From the NCBI GenBank assembly GCA_002070455.1, contig MWDG01000017.1, positions 1 to 43,454 of the forward strand: a DNA stretch of 43,454 nt. Direction: 5' to 3'. Below the pieces are notes generated by a model that was not told the DNA's origin, made no database searches, and was given only the letters and a program-made list of their open reading frames with translations. Shown piece after piece: positions 23,638 to 31,081 of this stretch. The translations under genes were made by a program, and so were the position numbers. The stretch's first letter is position 1. Each line of letters starts with the position of its first letter. The DNA comes from Deltaproteobacteria bacterium ADurb.Bin151 (GTDB lineage: Bacteria > Desulfobacterota > Syntrophia > Syntrophales > Smithellaceae).

Positions 23638-24525
23638 TTAACCGACCTCTTTCAATTTCAGGATGGCTTTTTTTAGCAGATTCTTATTGAAAAATCCAGT
23701 TCGGGGAATCGCAATCCGGACGTAAGGCAAGGGGGTCTCGATTATTTTCTTTTCGAGCAGGCTCAATTTTGTCTGTCCGTTATCCGATCTGATCAGCTCG
23801 ATGACGCCGGCAAGTTCTGTTTTGTCCTTCTTCTGCGACGGCTCTAGCACGCTGTCAACCAACTTGATTCCCCTTTGGGACGTATGAAAATATTTTTTAA
23901 TTTTCGGATGCCCGGAAATGACAAGCTCTCCGGTTTGTTTTTTCTTAATCACAACCAGATCGTCCGCAATCCACAAACAGTTTTTTGACACAACTTGCAA
24001 CGCGGCCGTCGTTTTGCCGATGCCGCTGGGTCCGGTAATCAGAATACCTCGTTCCCCTACCTCCAGGGCAACACCATGGACGGTAATGCGGTTCATGATT
24101 TTTTCCTGAAGGAGCGTCTTGATCCTGCTTTCCAGAAGATGATCAGGCAAAGTGGAAGCTGCTGCAGGCAACTGATGATGCTTTAGTTCATCGCGAAGGA
24201 AAACCGGCAACGAGTCGCTGTCAGAAAAGACTAGCATGGCCGTTCCGCAACTCTTGAGATGCAAAAATAACCCTGTCCGAAAGGATACACCGCCGGTCAT
24301 CAGCCTGTTTATCGCTGGCGATGAAAGGACAAGAATCGCGCCTTCACGGTGTTTTGCCGACGCAATTCTCCGGCAGCATTTGACATATAAATCATGAAAA
24401 GGTTTTTTCAACAAACGGGGTTGGTGGATTTTCCGAATCCCTAAATAAGGCAGACGATCCCGAAAGATCTGTTCCGGCTTAATCACTTTATTTTGGGAAC
24501 GGCTCTTACACGGGGCAAGACTCAT
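23638..24525 (-). CDS. hprK: Divergent HPr kinase/phosphorylase
   Basis: 295 residues. The kinase core is recognisable: VHGVALEV with H154 (full-frame numbering) before the P-loop GPSGIGKT at 169-176, then WIADD (D192, D193). Canonical enzymes have GDSGxGKS and, further on, a conserved E-I-R-G-L-G-I-I signature needed for the phosphorylase reaction. Here that stretch reads HPKIKKYFHTSQRGIKLVD, so it is lost or remade. The protein may be a kinase only, or may act on a substrate other than HPr. It overlaps the 3' end of ptsN by 20 bases; I use the ATG at 24525. Confidence 0.8.
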   Translation of the reverse strand: MSLAPCKSRSQNKVIKPEQIFRDRLPYLGIRKIHQPRLLKKPFHDLYVKCCRRIASAKHREGAILVLSSPAINRLMTGGVSFRTGLFLHLKSCGTAMLVFSDSDSLPVFLRDELKHHQLPAAASTLPDHLLESRIKTLLQEKIMNRITVHGVALEVGERGILITGPSGIGKTTAALQVVSKNCLWIADDLVVIKKKQTGELVISGHPKIKKYFHTSQRGIKLVDSVLEPSQKKDKTELAGVIELIRSDNGQTKLSLLEKKIIETPLPYVRIAIPRTGFFNKNLLKKAILKLKEVG

Positions 24526-24973
24526 CCTGTTCGACAATCGCTTTGTATAAATCGCTTTTTGTTTTCGCTTCGATAAGTTTTTTTCGGAAATTTGGAGTCT
24601 TCAACATTTTTGAAATTTTCGCCAGGGCTTTTAAATGCTGTCCTGTTGAATTTTCCGGCGCCAACAGCAAAAAGAAAAGATGGACCGGTTTCCCGTCAAT
24701 CGCGTCGAAAGCAATTCCCTTTTTACTGCGTCCGAAAGCGACAACCAGCTCATGAAGGTCCGAAACCTTGCCATGGGGTATGGCAACACCATCACCAATC
24801 CCTGTCGAGCCAAGTTTTTCTCTTTGCTGCAGGACGTCGATTGCCCTGGCCTTGTCGATCTTCAAACCGCTGTTGATCAGAACATTAATCAGTTCCGCAA
24901 GAACGTCCTTTTTGGAATTCGACGAAAGGTTTTCGCTGAGATATTCGTTTTTAAAAATTTGATCCAGTCGCAT
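24506..24973 (-). CDS. ptsN: Nitrogen-PTS EIIA protein
   Basis: 155 residues of the EIIA-fructose/nitrogen type. H67 in VAIPHGKV is the phosphorylated His. The hydrophobic VHLFFLLLAPENSTGQHLKALAKIS region follows the family pattern. In related bacteria it regulates metabolism and transport by direct protein binding, phosphorylated through EI-Ntr and NPr. It sits between hpf and hprK, overlapping the latter. No phosphodonor genes are in the window. Confidence 0.93.
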   Translation of the reverse strand: MRLDQIFKNEYLSENLSSNSKKDVLAELINVLINSGLKIDKARAIDVLQQREKLGSTGIGDGVAIPHGKVSDLHELVVAFGRSKKGIAFDAIDGKPVHLFFLLLAPENSTGQHLKALAKISKMLKTPNFRKKLIEAKTKSDLYKAIVEQDESCPV

Positions 24974-25084
24974 TTGTTCAACCTGACCCTGTAAACTGAA
25001 ACACCATTTTTATGTCATGTATCTACCATTGATAACGGGGGGCACGCATTGAAGTGTCCTGCACCCGGTTAGATTTATTTCCCG

Positions 25085-25615
25085 TTAACTGTTCGTTTCG
25101 ATATGGGCAATATGCCCGTCATCCAGCCGATATACCAGGCTGACTTTTTCCGATGCGGTATCCCGGTAAATCAAAAACCGGGCTTTACTGCCTTCCATCT
25201 CCAGAACAGCTTCCTCAAGGGACATGAGTTTTAATACAACCTTACGGGTTTCTACCACTTTTGCCGCGGAATCTTCCTCTTCCATGCTTTCATCAGTTTT
25301 CGGACTACCGTGGCGAATGCTTCGCGGCTTATGCTCCCTGTTTTTCTCTCTCTGCTTCTTGAGCTGTTTTTCAATTTTATCAATGCAGCTGTCCACCGCA
25401 AGATGCATATCCTTGGCCTCTTCTTTGGCATTTACATTCCAACCATTGGCACTCAGATTAATTTCCACAACATTACGAAACTTTTCCGTTGAGAGAACGA
25501 CATGGGCTTCAGAAGGCACATCAAGGTATTTCTTCAGTTTAACGATTCTTTCCTCTACGTAGGTTTTTTGCCAGTTCTCCCCTTCACTCGTTCTGAAAGT
25601 TACGGAAATATTCAT
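25085..25615 (-). CDS. hpf: Ribosome hibernation-promoting factor, long form
   Basis: 176 residues: an N-terminal beta-alpha-beta-beta-beta-alpha domain (residues 1-105) that binds the decoding centre of the small subunit, a charged linker (residues 90-125), and a C-terminal dimerisation domain (VVETRKVVLKLMSLEEAVLEM and SLVYRLDDGHIAHIE in pieces). The long form alone can pair ribosomes into inactive 100S particles. GGAGGG precedes tandem ATG codons; the second gives best spacing. It sits between rpoN and ptsN as in many proteobacteria. Confidence 0.95.
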   Translation of the reverse strand: MNISVTFRTSEGENWQKTYVEERIVKLKKYLDVPSEAHVVLSTEKFRNVVEINLSANGWNVNAKEEAKDMHLAVDSCIDKIEKQLKKQREKNREHKPRSIRHGSPKTDESMEEEDSAAKVVETRKVVLKLMSLEEAVLEMEGSKARFLIYRDTASEKVSLVYRLDDGHIAHIETNS

Positions 25616-25769
25616 CATTTTCCCTCCATGGTTAAAAATTAGGCAGCCAGAAACCCCATTACAGTTTCGCTACCGGCAACAAAGGTCAGTCATATAGTGG
25701 CGACCAAACCAAAAGTCAACCGGAATTTTCCCTTTATGGTTATTATACCGCTATTTTTAAGAGATGACT

Positions 25770-27242
25770 TTAAAAATATTTCTTCCTCTTGGACGACGGC
25801 AATATCCCAATCATTTCCCTGTATTTGGCGACTGTGCGTCGGGCAATATCAATGTTTTTGGCCTTGAGCAAGTCTACGATTTCACAATCACTGTAAGGTT
25901 TTTTGGGATCTTCCCCGGCAATCAGATGCCGGATTTCTTCTTTGACGCTTTTCGAGGCGATGTTTTCACCGGACGTCCGCTGGATAGAACTGCCGAAAAA
26001 GTATTTCATTTCAAAAATACCGCGGTGAGAATGCATATATTTATTGGTCACAACACGGCTGATGGTTGATTCGTGCATTTCCACGTCGTCGGCGATATTT
26101 CTCAAAACCAGCGGTTTTAGATAATCGATGCCTTTGTCAAAGAATTCTTTCTGATGTTTTACGATACTTTCCGCCACTTTGTAAATCGTTTTATGCCGCT
26201 GCTGAATGCTTTTGATCAGCCAGGTGGCCGACTGTATCTTGTCCCGGATATACTTTTTCCCGTTTTCTTCTTCCGCCCGGTCCCGGCTTCCGATGCCCGC
26301 CATGATTTCACGATAAAAATTACTGATACGCAGACGCGGCAAACCATCATCGTTGAGAACAATCTTATAGTCATCTCCTGATTTAACAACATACACGTCC
26401 GGAATAATAGACTGAACTCTCTCTTCCGAATAGACAGCGCCGGGCTTCGGATCCATCTTGCTGATGAGCAAAACGGCCGTTTCCACCTCCCTCAGAGGAA
26501 CTTTCAGTTTTCTGGCAATATGAATGTAATTTTTCAGTTCGAGGTCTTTCAGGTGCTCACGGATAATTACTTCCAGGAGAGGATTTTCCTTTGCCAACAT
26601 TCGGGCCTGTATCAACAGGCATTCCTGGAGATTGCGGGCCGCCACGCCGGACGGGTCAAATTCCTGAACTTTTTTTAAAACCGCCTCCACGTAATCTTCA
26701 CTGACATTTTCCAACTGGGCGATTTCCGAAAGGGTCGCACATAGATAGCCGTTGTTGTCCAGATTGCCGATGATCTGAGAACCGACACGCACTTCTTCTT
26801 CCGTAAAGGGCGACAGTTTCATTTGCCACATCAGGTGCTCAACCAGGGAAGGACTTTCCGTGAGAACGTTGTCCAGGGTTGGGGCCTCCCCGTCCGCACG
26901 GTCGTAAGAAACCCCGACAGGACCGTAGTCTTCCAGATAATTATTCCAGTCAAACTCCTCCCGGCCGTCTCCCTCGCCGGTCAGTTCTGCCGTACGTTCA
27001 GGAAGCTTGCTGTCTTCTTTTTCAACGGACTGGACATCATCTTCGACATCGGCACGAACCTCCTCAGCGCTGACCTCATCCGCCGTCACTTCTTCCAGCA
27101 GTGGATTTTCTTCGATTTCCTGATTGATCGTGTCCACCAGTTCTTGGCGGGACAGGATCAAAAGCTTGATCGCCTGCTGCAGCTGCGGCGTCATGATCAG
27201 CTGTTGGGAAAGTTTTAAGTTCTGTTTCAGTTCGAAGGCCAT
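25770..27242 (-). CDS. rpoN: RNA polymerase sigma-54 factor
   Basis: 490 residues with all three regions: the Gln/Leu-rich activator-interacting region I (residues 1-50, LKLSQQLIMTPQLQQAI), an acidic region II (about 55-110), and the core-binding and DNA-binding region with the RpoN box ARRTVAKYRE near the C-terminus. It directs transcription from -24/-12 promoters with enhancer-binding ATPases. The ATG at 27242 is preferred over a TTG two codons upstream. It lies 27 bases after lptB, so LPS export and sigma-54 are on one transcript. Confidence 0.97.
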   Translation of the reverse strand: MAFELKQNLKLSQQLIMTPQLQQAIKLLILSRQELVDTINQEIEENPLLEEVTADEVSAEEVRADVEDDVQSVEKEDSKLPERTAELTGEGDGREEFDWNNYLEDYGPVGVSYDRADGEAPTLDNVLTESPSLVEHLMWQMKLSPFTEEEVRVGSQIIGNLDNNGYLCATLSEIAQLENVSEDYVEAVLKKVQEFDPSGVAARNLQECLLIQARMLAKENPLLEVIIREHLKDLELKNYIHIARKLKVPLREVETAVLLISKMDPKPGAVYSEERVQSIIPDVYVVKSGDDYKIVLNDDGLPRLRISNFYREIMAGIGSRDRAEEENGKKYIRDKIQSATWLIKSIQQRHKTIYKVAESIVKHQKEFFDKGIDYLKPLVLRNIADDVEMHESTISRVVTNKYMHSHRGIFEMKYFFGSSIQRTSGENIASKSVKEEIRHLIAGEDPKKPYSDCEIVDLLKAKNIDIARRTVAKYREMIGILPSSKRKKYF

Positions 27243-27269
27243 AATCAACTTTCACATATCCGTCTGGTT

Positions 27270-27992
27270 CTACAAGTTAAAATCTTCGCCCAAATAAAAT
27301 TTCCTGGCCAATTCACTCTGTGCGATGGCATCCGGGTCCCCGTGAACAAGAATTTCTCCCTCATTGACGATATAGGCACGGTTGCAGCAGTACAGTGTTT
27401 CCCGGACATTGTGATCGGAAATGATAATTCCGATCCCCTTGTTTTTCAGTTTTTCAATGATCTTCTGGATATCGGCCACCGCCAGAGGATCAATGCCGGC
27501 AAAAGGCTCATCCAGCAGAATGTATTTTGGTGAAGTCACCAGAGCCCTGGTTATTTCCACCCTTCTTCTCTCGCCGCCGGACAAAGAATAAGCATAATTT
27601 TTCGCCAGGGAAGTGAGATCCAGTTCGCCCAGAAGCTCCTTGAGCCTCTCCTTTCTCTCACTTTCACTTATATCAAGTGTTTCCAGAATCGCCAATATAT
27701 TTTCTTCGACGGTCAGCTTACGGAATACAGACGGCTCCTGGGGCAGATAATTCAAGCCTTTTCGCGCCCGTTTATACATCGGGTATCGGCTGATATCTTC
27801 ACCATCCAGGTAGATTTCACCCCCGTCCGGCCTGATCAGACCGACGATCATATAAAATGTTGTCGTCTTTCCGGCACCGTTGGGGCCCAGAAGACCCACG
27901 ACCTCACCCGGAGAAATTTCCAGGTCAATATGGTTGACCACTTTCCTCCTGCTATAAATTTTAGTTAGCCCCTTCGCCGATAAATGGCTCAT
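27270..27992 (-). CDS. lptB: LPS export ABC transporter ATPase LptB
   Basis: 240 residues, canonical. Walker A GPNGAGKTT at about 35-43, Q-loop YLPQEPSVF, signature LSGGERRRVE, Walker B YILLDEPFAG and the H-loop ISDHN are all intact. It powers LPS extraction from the inner membrane together with LptF and LptG, which are not in the window. Its ATG overlaps the lptA stop codon (ATGA). Confidence 0.96.
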   Translation of the reverse strand: MSHLSAKGLTKIYSRRKVVNHIDLEISPGEVVGLLGPNGAGKTTTFYMIVGLIRPDGGEIYLDGEDISRYPMYKRARKGLNYLPQEPSVFRKLTVEENILAILETLDISESERKERLKELLGELDLTSLAKNYAYSLSGGERRRVEITRALVTSPKYILLDEPFAGIDPLAVADIQKIIEKLKNKGIGIIISDHNVRETLYCCNRAYIVNEGEILVHGDPDAIAQSELARKFYLGEDFNL

Positions 27993-28585
27993 TTCTTATT
28001 CACCGTCTTTGTACCGGGTTTGGCTTCCGTTGCTTTCTGGTCTTCCGGATGAATAATCGCCGTTACCCTTTCCGAATTTTCGGCGGTACACCTTTCCACT
28101 TCACCCCGGTTTTGATCAAGATAAACCGTAACTTTGCATCCTTTAACTGTGTTCTTCCCCTGCTTCAGAAGGGCATTTCCGGTCATCACGATCCGGGAGG
28201 TGTCGTGATAATAAACCGCTTCGTTCCCGGTGGCAGACATGTCCTTTTGCGTGACAATGACGTTCCCTTTCGCCTCAATTTTGTCCAGTTCCCCGGTTCC
28301 TTCCATAATTTGCGCTCCGGGTTTTTCTTTTGGGTTTGGCTGTTTTTTATAGTAAATCGCCAGGCGGTCCGTTTTCAGCTGGACATCCCCCTGTTTGGCA
28401 ACAGCATTCCCTGAAAAAATAACCACATTTTTTTCCTGATACGCCTCCATTTTATCGGAGACAACCTCTATCGGCGCGTCTTTACGCAGGATGGTTTTTT
28501 GATCAAAACCCACTTGTGCCCACGCCAGCGTATGGGCAGGAAGTAAAATCAAAATCATGAAGAGATATATTTTCTTTGCATTCAT
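27989..28585 (-). CDS. lptA: LPS transport periplasmic protein LptA
   Basis: 198 residues. A signal peptide (1-24, ending LAWAQ) precedes an OstA/LptA beta-jellyroll with the typical repeated pattern: DKMEAYQEKNVVIFSGNAVAKQGD, then KGNVIVTQKDMSATGNEAVYYHD, then MTGNALLKQGKNTVKGCKVTVYLDQ (each read as separate stretches). It forms the bridge that carries LPS across the periplasm. The C-terminal 25 residues are basic and probably flexible. The order is lptC-lptA-lptB with gaps of 12 and overlap of 4 bases. Confidence 0.93.
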   Translation of the reverse strand: MNAKKIYLFMILILLPAHTLAWAQVGFDQKTILRKDAPIEVVSDKMEAYQEKNVVIFSGNAVAKQGDVQLKTDRLAIYYKKQPNPKEKPGAQIMEGTGELDKIEAKGNVIVTQKDMSATGNEAVYYHDTSRIVMTGNALLKQGKNTVKGCKVTVYLDQNRGEVERCTAENSERVTAIIHPEDQKATEAKPGTKTVNKK

Positions 28586-28597
28586 AAATTATCCTGA

Positions 28598-29164
28598 TCA
28601 GTGTAACCTGGCCCGGACACCGGAAGAGAGAATGAGCTCTCCCTTATCGATGAAGATGATCAGTCCGACAGCCTGTATTTTCATTTTATTATTTTCCATG
28701 ACGATCGGTGCGTCGGTATAAATTTTTCTCTGGTCATTGGCGTAGCGAAGATAATCTGTCGTAAACCGGTCACCCGAATCGGAGGTAATCACCACGTCAC
28801 CTGTTATTTCAAGGTCCTTTTTATCCGTCAGCATTTTGCCCTTTTTACCCGTCATGACATATACTTTACCCTCCTCCGTGGTCGCCTGAATCCGAACCTG
28901 TTCAAAAAGGGCAAGATTCTTCTTTTTCTGATACTGTCCGCTTTTGGCCTTTACATCCCAACGGATCTTATTCTGTCCTACCTCCGTAAATACAAAATCC
29001 TGAATGCGGATATCCGCCTCATCAGGCATGATTTTGATGACATTTTCTTTCTTCCTGCCGGTTCCCTGCATAATGCCGAAGACGGCCACCACAGCCACAA
29101 CGATGCTGATAAGCGCGATTACAATGATTTTTACTTTTTTTTTGCCCGGTTTCATCATGTTCAT
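28598..29164 (-). CDS. lptC: LPS export protein LptC
   Basis: 188 residues: a basic start, one membrane helix (about residues 10-30) and a periplasmic LptC jellyroll domain, with the family pattern DIRIQDFVFTEVG, then WDVKAKSG, then LEITGDVVITSDSGDRFTTDYLRY. LptC receives LPS from LptB2FG and passes it to LptA. No strong ribosome-binding site is seen. The start is the first ATG of the frame. Confidence 0.9.
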   Translation of the reverse strand: MNMMKPGKKKVKIIVIALISIVVAVVAVFGIMQGTGRKKENVIKIMPDEADIRIQDFVFTEVGQNKIRWDVKAKSGQYQKKKNLALFEQVRIQATTEEGKVYVMTGKKGKMLTDKKDLEITGDVVITSDSGDRFTTDYLRYANDQRKIYTDAPIVMENNKMKIQAVGLIIFIDKGELILSSGVRARLH

Positions 29165-29296
29165 TTACAATTATGAATATTCTTTCATTCACGATGATTT
29201 CTTTATATCACTCACTATTGTCTTTTGTAAAGTAATTCAGGGAAACCGGGGTATTCAGGACAAGTCCGCCCGTCACCGGGAATGCAACAGACTGTA

Positions 29297-29626
29297 TCAA
29301 GACTGGCCGGAAATTCTTAAACCGATCAAGCCAACGACAATCAGCAGAAATGACAAAATCCGCATCATGGATGTCGAATCGTTAAATGCGAGAATTCCGA
29401 TCAGAAAAGTTCCCACCGTGCCGATGCCCGTCCAGACCGCATAGGCCGTTCCGATCGGAATGGTTCTTTGAGCCAGCCACAAAAACAATCCACTCAGAGA
29501 CATACAAACTATCGCCATCAGGATAAAGGCCATCCTGTGCGACGTGGTCTGAGACAGTTTAAAGCCCAGCGGCCAGCCGATTTCCAGAATTCCGGCAATG
29601 AGCAGATAAGTCCACGCAAGTGTCAT
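29297..29626 (-). CDS. sugE: SugE/Gdx-type small multidrug-resistance transporter
   Basis: 109 residues, four membrane helices. The conserved Glu in helix 1 (AGILEIGWPLGFK) and the WTGIGTVGTF segment in helix 3 place it in the SMR family, on the SugE/Gdx side, whose members export guanidinium or quaternary ammonium compounds as antiparallel dimers. A partner SMR gene is not adjacent. It is inserted between kdsC and lptC on the same strand. I see no guanidine riboswitch in the 47 bases upstream. Confidence 0.9.
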   Translation of the reverse strand: MTLAWTYLLIAGILEIGWPLGFKLSQTTSHRMAFILMAIVCMSLSGLFLWLAQRTIPIGTAYAVWTGIGTVGTFLIGILAFNDSTSMMRILSFLLIVVGLIGLRISGQS

Positions 29627-29673
29627 TCATATCTTCCGGCAAGAAGAGATCCGTTGCTCCATTTTTTTTACGA

Positions 29674-30216
29674 TCAAATGAGTTCCGTAAAATCATACCG
29701 TTTAGCGACTTCAGCCCAGTGATTCTGAGCTACAAGCAACATGTCGCATATTTCCCTCACCGCTCCCTGCCCCCCCCTGTTGACCGTAACATAATCAACC
29801 GTTTTTTTCACCAAATCCGTCGCATCGGCAACGGCAGCGGAAAATCCGGCCAGTTTCAACACGGGAATATCGACGATGTCATCCCCCATGTATGCAATCA
29901 CATCCGGTGTCAGGTTGTTCATCTGAAGAATCCTGTTGAAAACTTCCTTTTTATTCAACGCCCCCTGATACACCTCAGTGATTTTTAAATCACGGGCCCG
30001 GTGGTCCACCACGGCCGATGTCCGGCCGGTCAGAATGGCAACCTGTATACCATAGCGCTGAATCATGACCAGCCCGTGACCATCACGGACGTAAAAGTTC
30101 TTTGTTTCACGACCTTCGCTGTCCATGATAATTCTGCCGTCAGTCATCACTCCGTCCACGTCCAGAATCAGCATCTTTATCTTTTTAAGTTTCTCCTGAA
30201 TCTTTTTTTTTGACAT
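29674..30216 (-). CDS. kdsC: KDO 8-phosphate phosphatase
   Basis: About 180 residues, a small tetrameric C0-type HAD phosphatase with DVDGVMTDG near the N-terminus, a KITEVYQGALNKKEVF segment and YMGDDIVDIPVL. It removes phosphate from Kdo-8-P, the step after KdsA. I use the ATG at 30216, with AAGGG upstream, though a further ATG at 30240 is possible. It follows kdsA by 40 bases. The isomerase KdsD (KpsF) that often sits between them is missing here. Confidence 0.92.
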   Translation of the reverse strand: MSKKKIQEKLKKIKMLILDVDGVMTDGRIIMDSEGRETKNFYVRDGHGLVMIQRYGIQVAILTGRTSAVVDHRARDLKITEVYQGALNKKEVFNRILQMNNLTPDVIAYMGDDIVDIPVLKLAGFSAAVADATDLVKKTVDYVTVNRGGQGAVREICDMLLVAQNHWAEVAKRYDFTELI

Positions 30217-30256
30217 CGCCTTTTCCCTTAAGTCTGACATTCTAATAGCCTACAGC

Positions 30257-31081
30257 CTAAAAGCCTTTCTTTACCACCTCATCAATCTGCTTCAACGTTG
30301 TCAGCATCTTCTCCAGAGAATGCAGATAAAGCGAATTGGCGCCGTCACAAAGCGCTTTTTCCGGGTCGGGGTGGACTTCCATGAAAATCCCATCCACACC
30401 AGCAGCTACTGCCGCCCGCGCCAGATAAGGCACCATGTCCCGCTGCCCCCCGGAAGAGGTACCCGCACCGCCCGGCAACTGAACGGAGTGCGTAGCGTCA
30501 AAAATGACGGGGTAACCCATCGCCCTCATAATCGGCAATGCCCTTACATCAAACACAAGGTTGTTGTATCCGAAGGAAGCACCTCGCTCTGTAATTAAAA
30601 TGTTTTCGTTTCCCGCGGATTTGACCTTGTCCAGGATGTTGGCAACATCCCATGGAGCAAGAAACTGACCTTTTTTTATGTTGATCACTCGCGCTTTTTT
30701 CGCAACCTCAACCACAAAGTCCGTCTGGCGACACAAAAAGGCCGGTATCTGCATCACATCCAAAACGCCTGTCGCCAGTTCAATTTCCTCAAAACGATGC
30801 ACATCGGAGAGAACGGGAACGCCGGCTGTTTCCCTGATTTTCTTTAAAATGGCCAGCCCCTCCTGCGCACCCGGCCCTCGGTAAGAATGAATGGATGTCC
30901 GGTTGGCCTTGTCATAAGACGCTTTGAAAATGAATGGAATGTCCAGTTTTGACGTCAATTGCTTCAGGTAAACGGCAATGTCCATGGCTGCCGCTTCATT
31001 TTCAATGACACAGGGACCGGCAATCAAAACAAATCCGACCGGTCCACCGATTGAAAAATTATGGAGTTTCACCTGCTTCAT
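30257..31081 (-). CDS. kdsA: KDO 8-phosphate synthase
   Basis: 274 residues. It condenses phosphoenolpyruvate with arabinose 5-phosphate. Typical segments are present: IAGPCVIENE near the N-terminus, FKASYDKANRTSIHSYRGPG, then FLCRQTDF and TERGASFGYNNLV with the DVRALPIM stretch. The tandem ATG at 31084/31081 follows AGGAGA, and the second has better spacing. The start lies inside the 3' end of the TPR gene (23-base overlap), implying coupled translation. Confidence 0.95.
   Translation of the reverse strand: MKQVKLHNFSIGGPVGFVLIAGPCVIENEAAAMDIAVYLKQLTSKLDIPFIFKASYDKANRTSIHSYRGPGAQEGLAILKKIRETAGVPVLSDVHRFEEIELATGVLDVMQIPAFLCRQTDFVVEVAKKARVINIKKGQFLAPWDVANILDKVKSAGNENILITERGASFGYNNLVFDVRALPIMRAMGYPVIFDATHSVQLPGGAGTSSGGQRDMVPYLARAAVAAGVDGIFMEVHPDPEKALCDGANSLYLHSLEKMLTTLKQIDEVVKKGF

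Noticed and set aside
29627..29673. Guanidine riboswitch expected upstream of sugE
   Set aside because: The gap to kdsC is only 47 bases and contains no recognisable riboswitch core.
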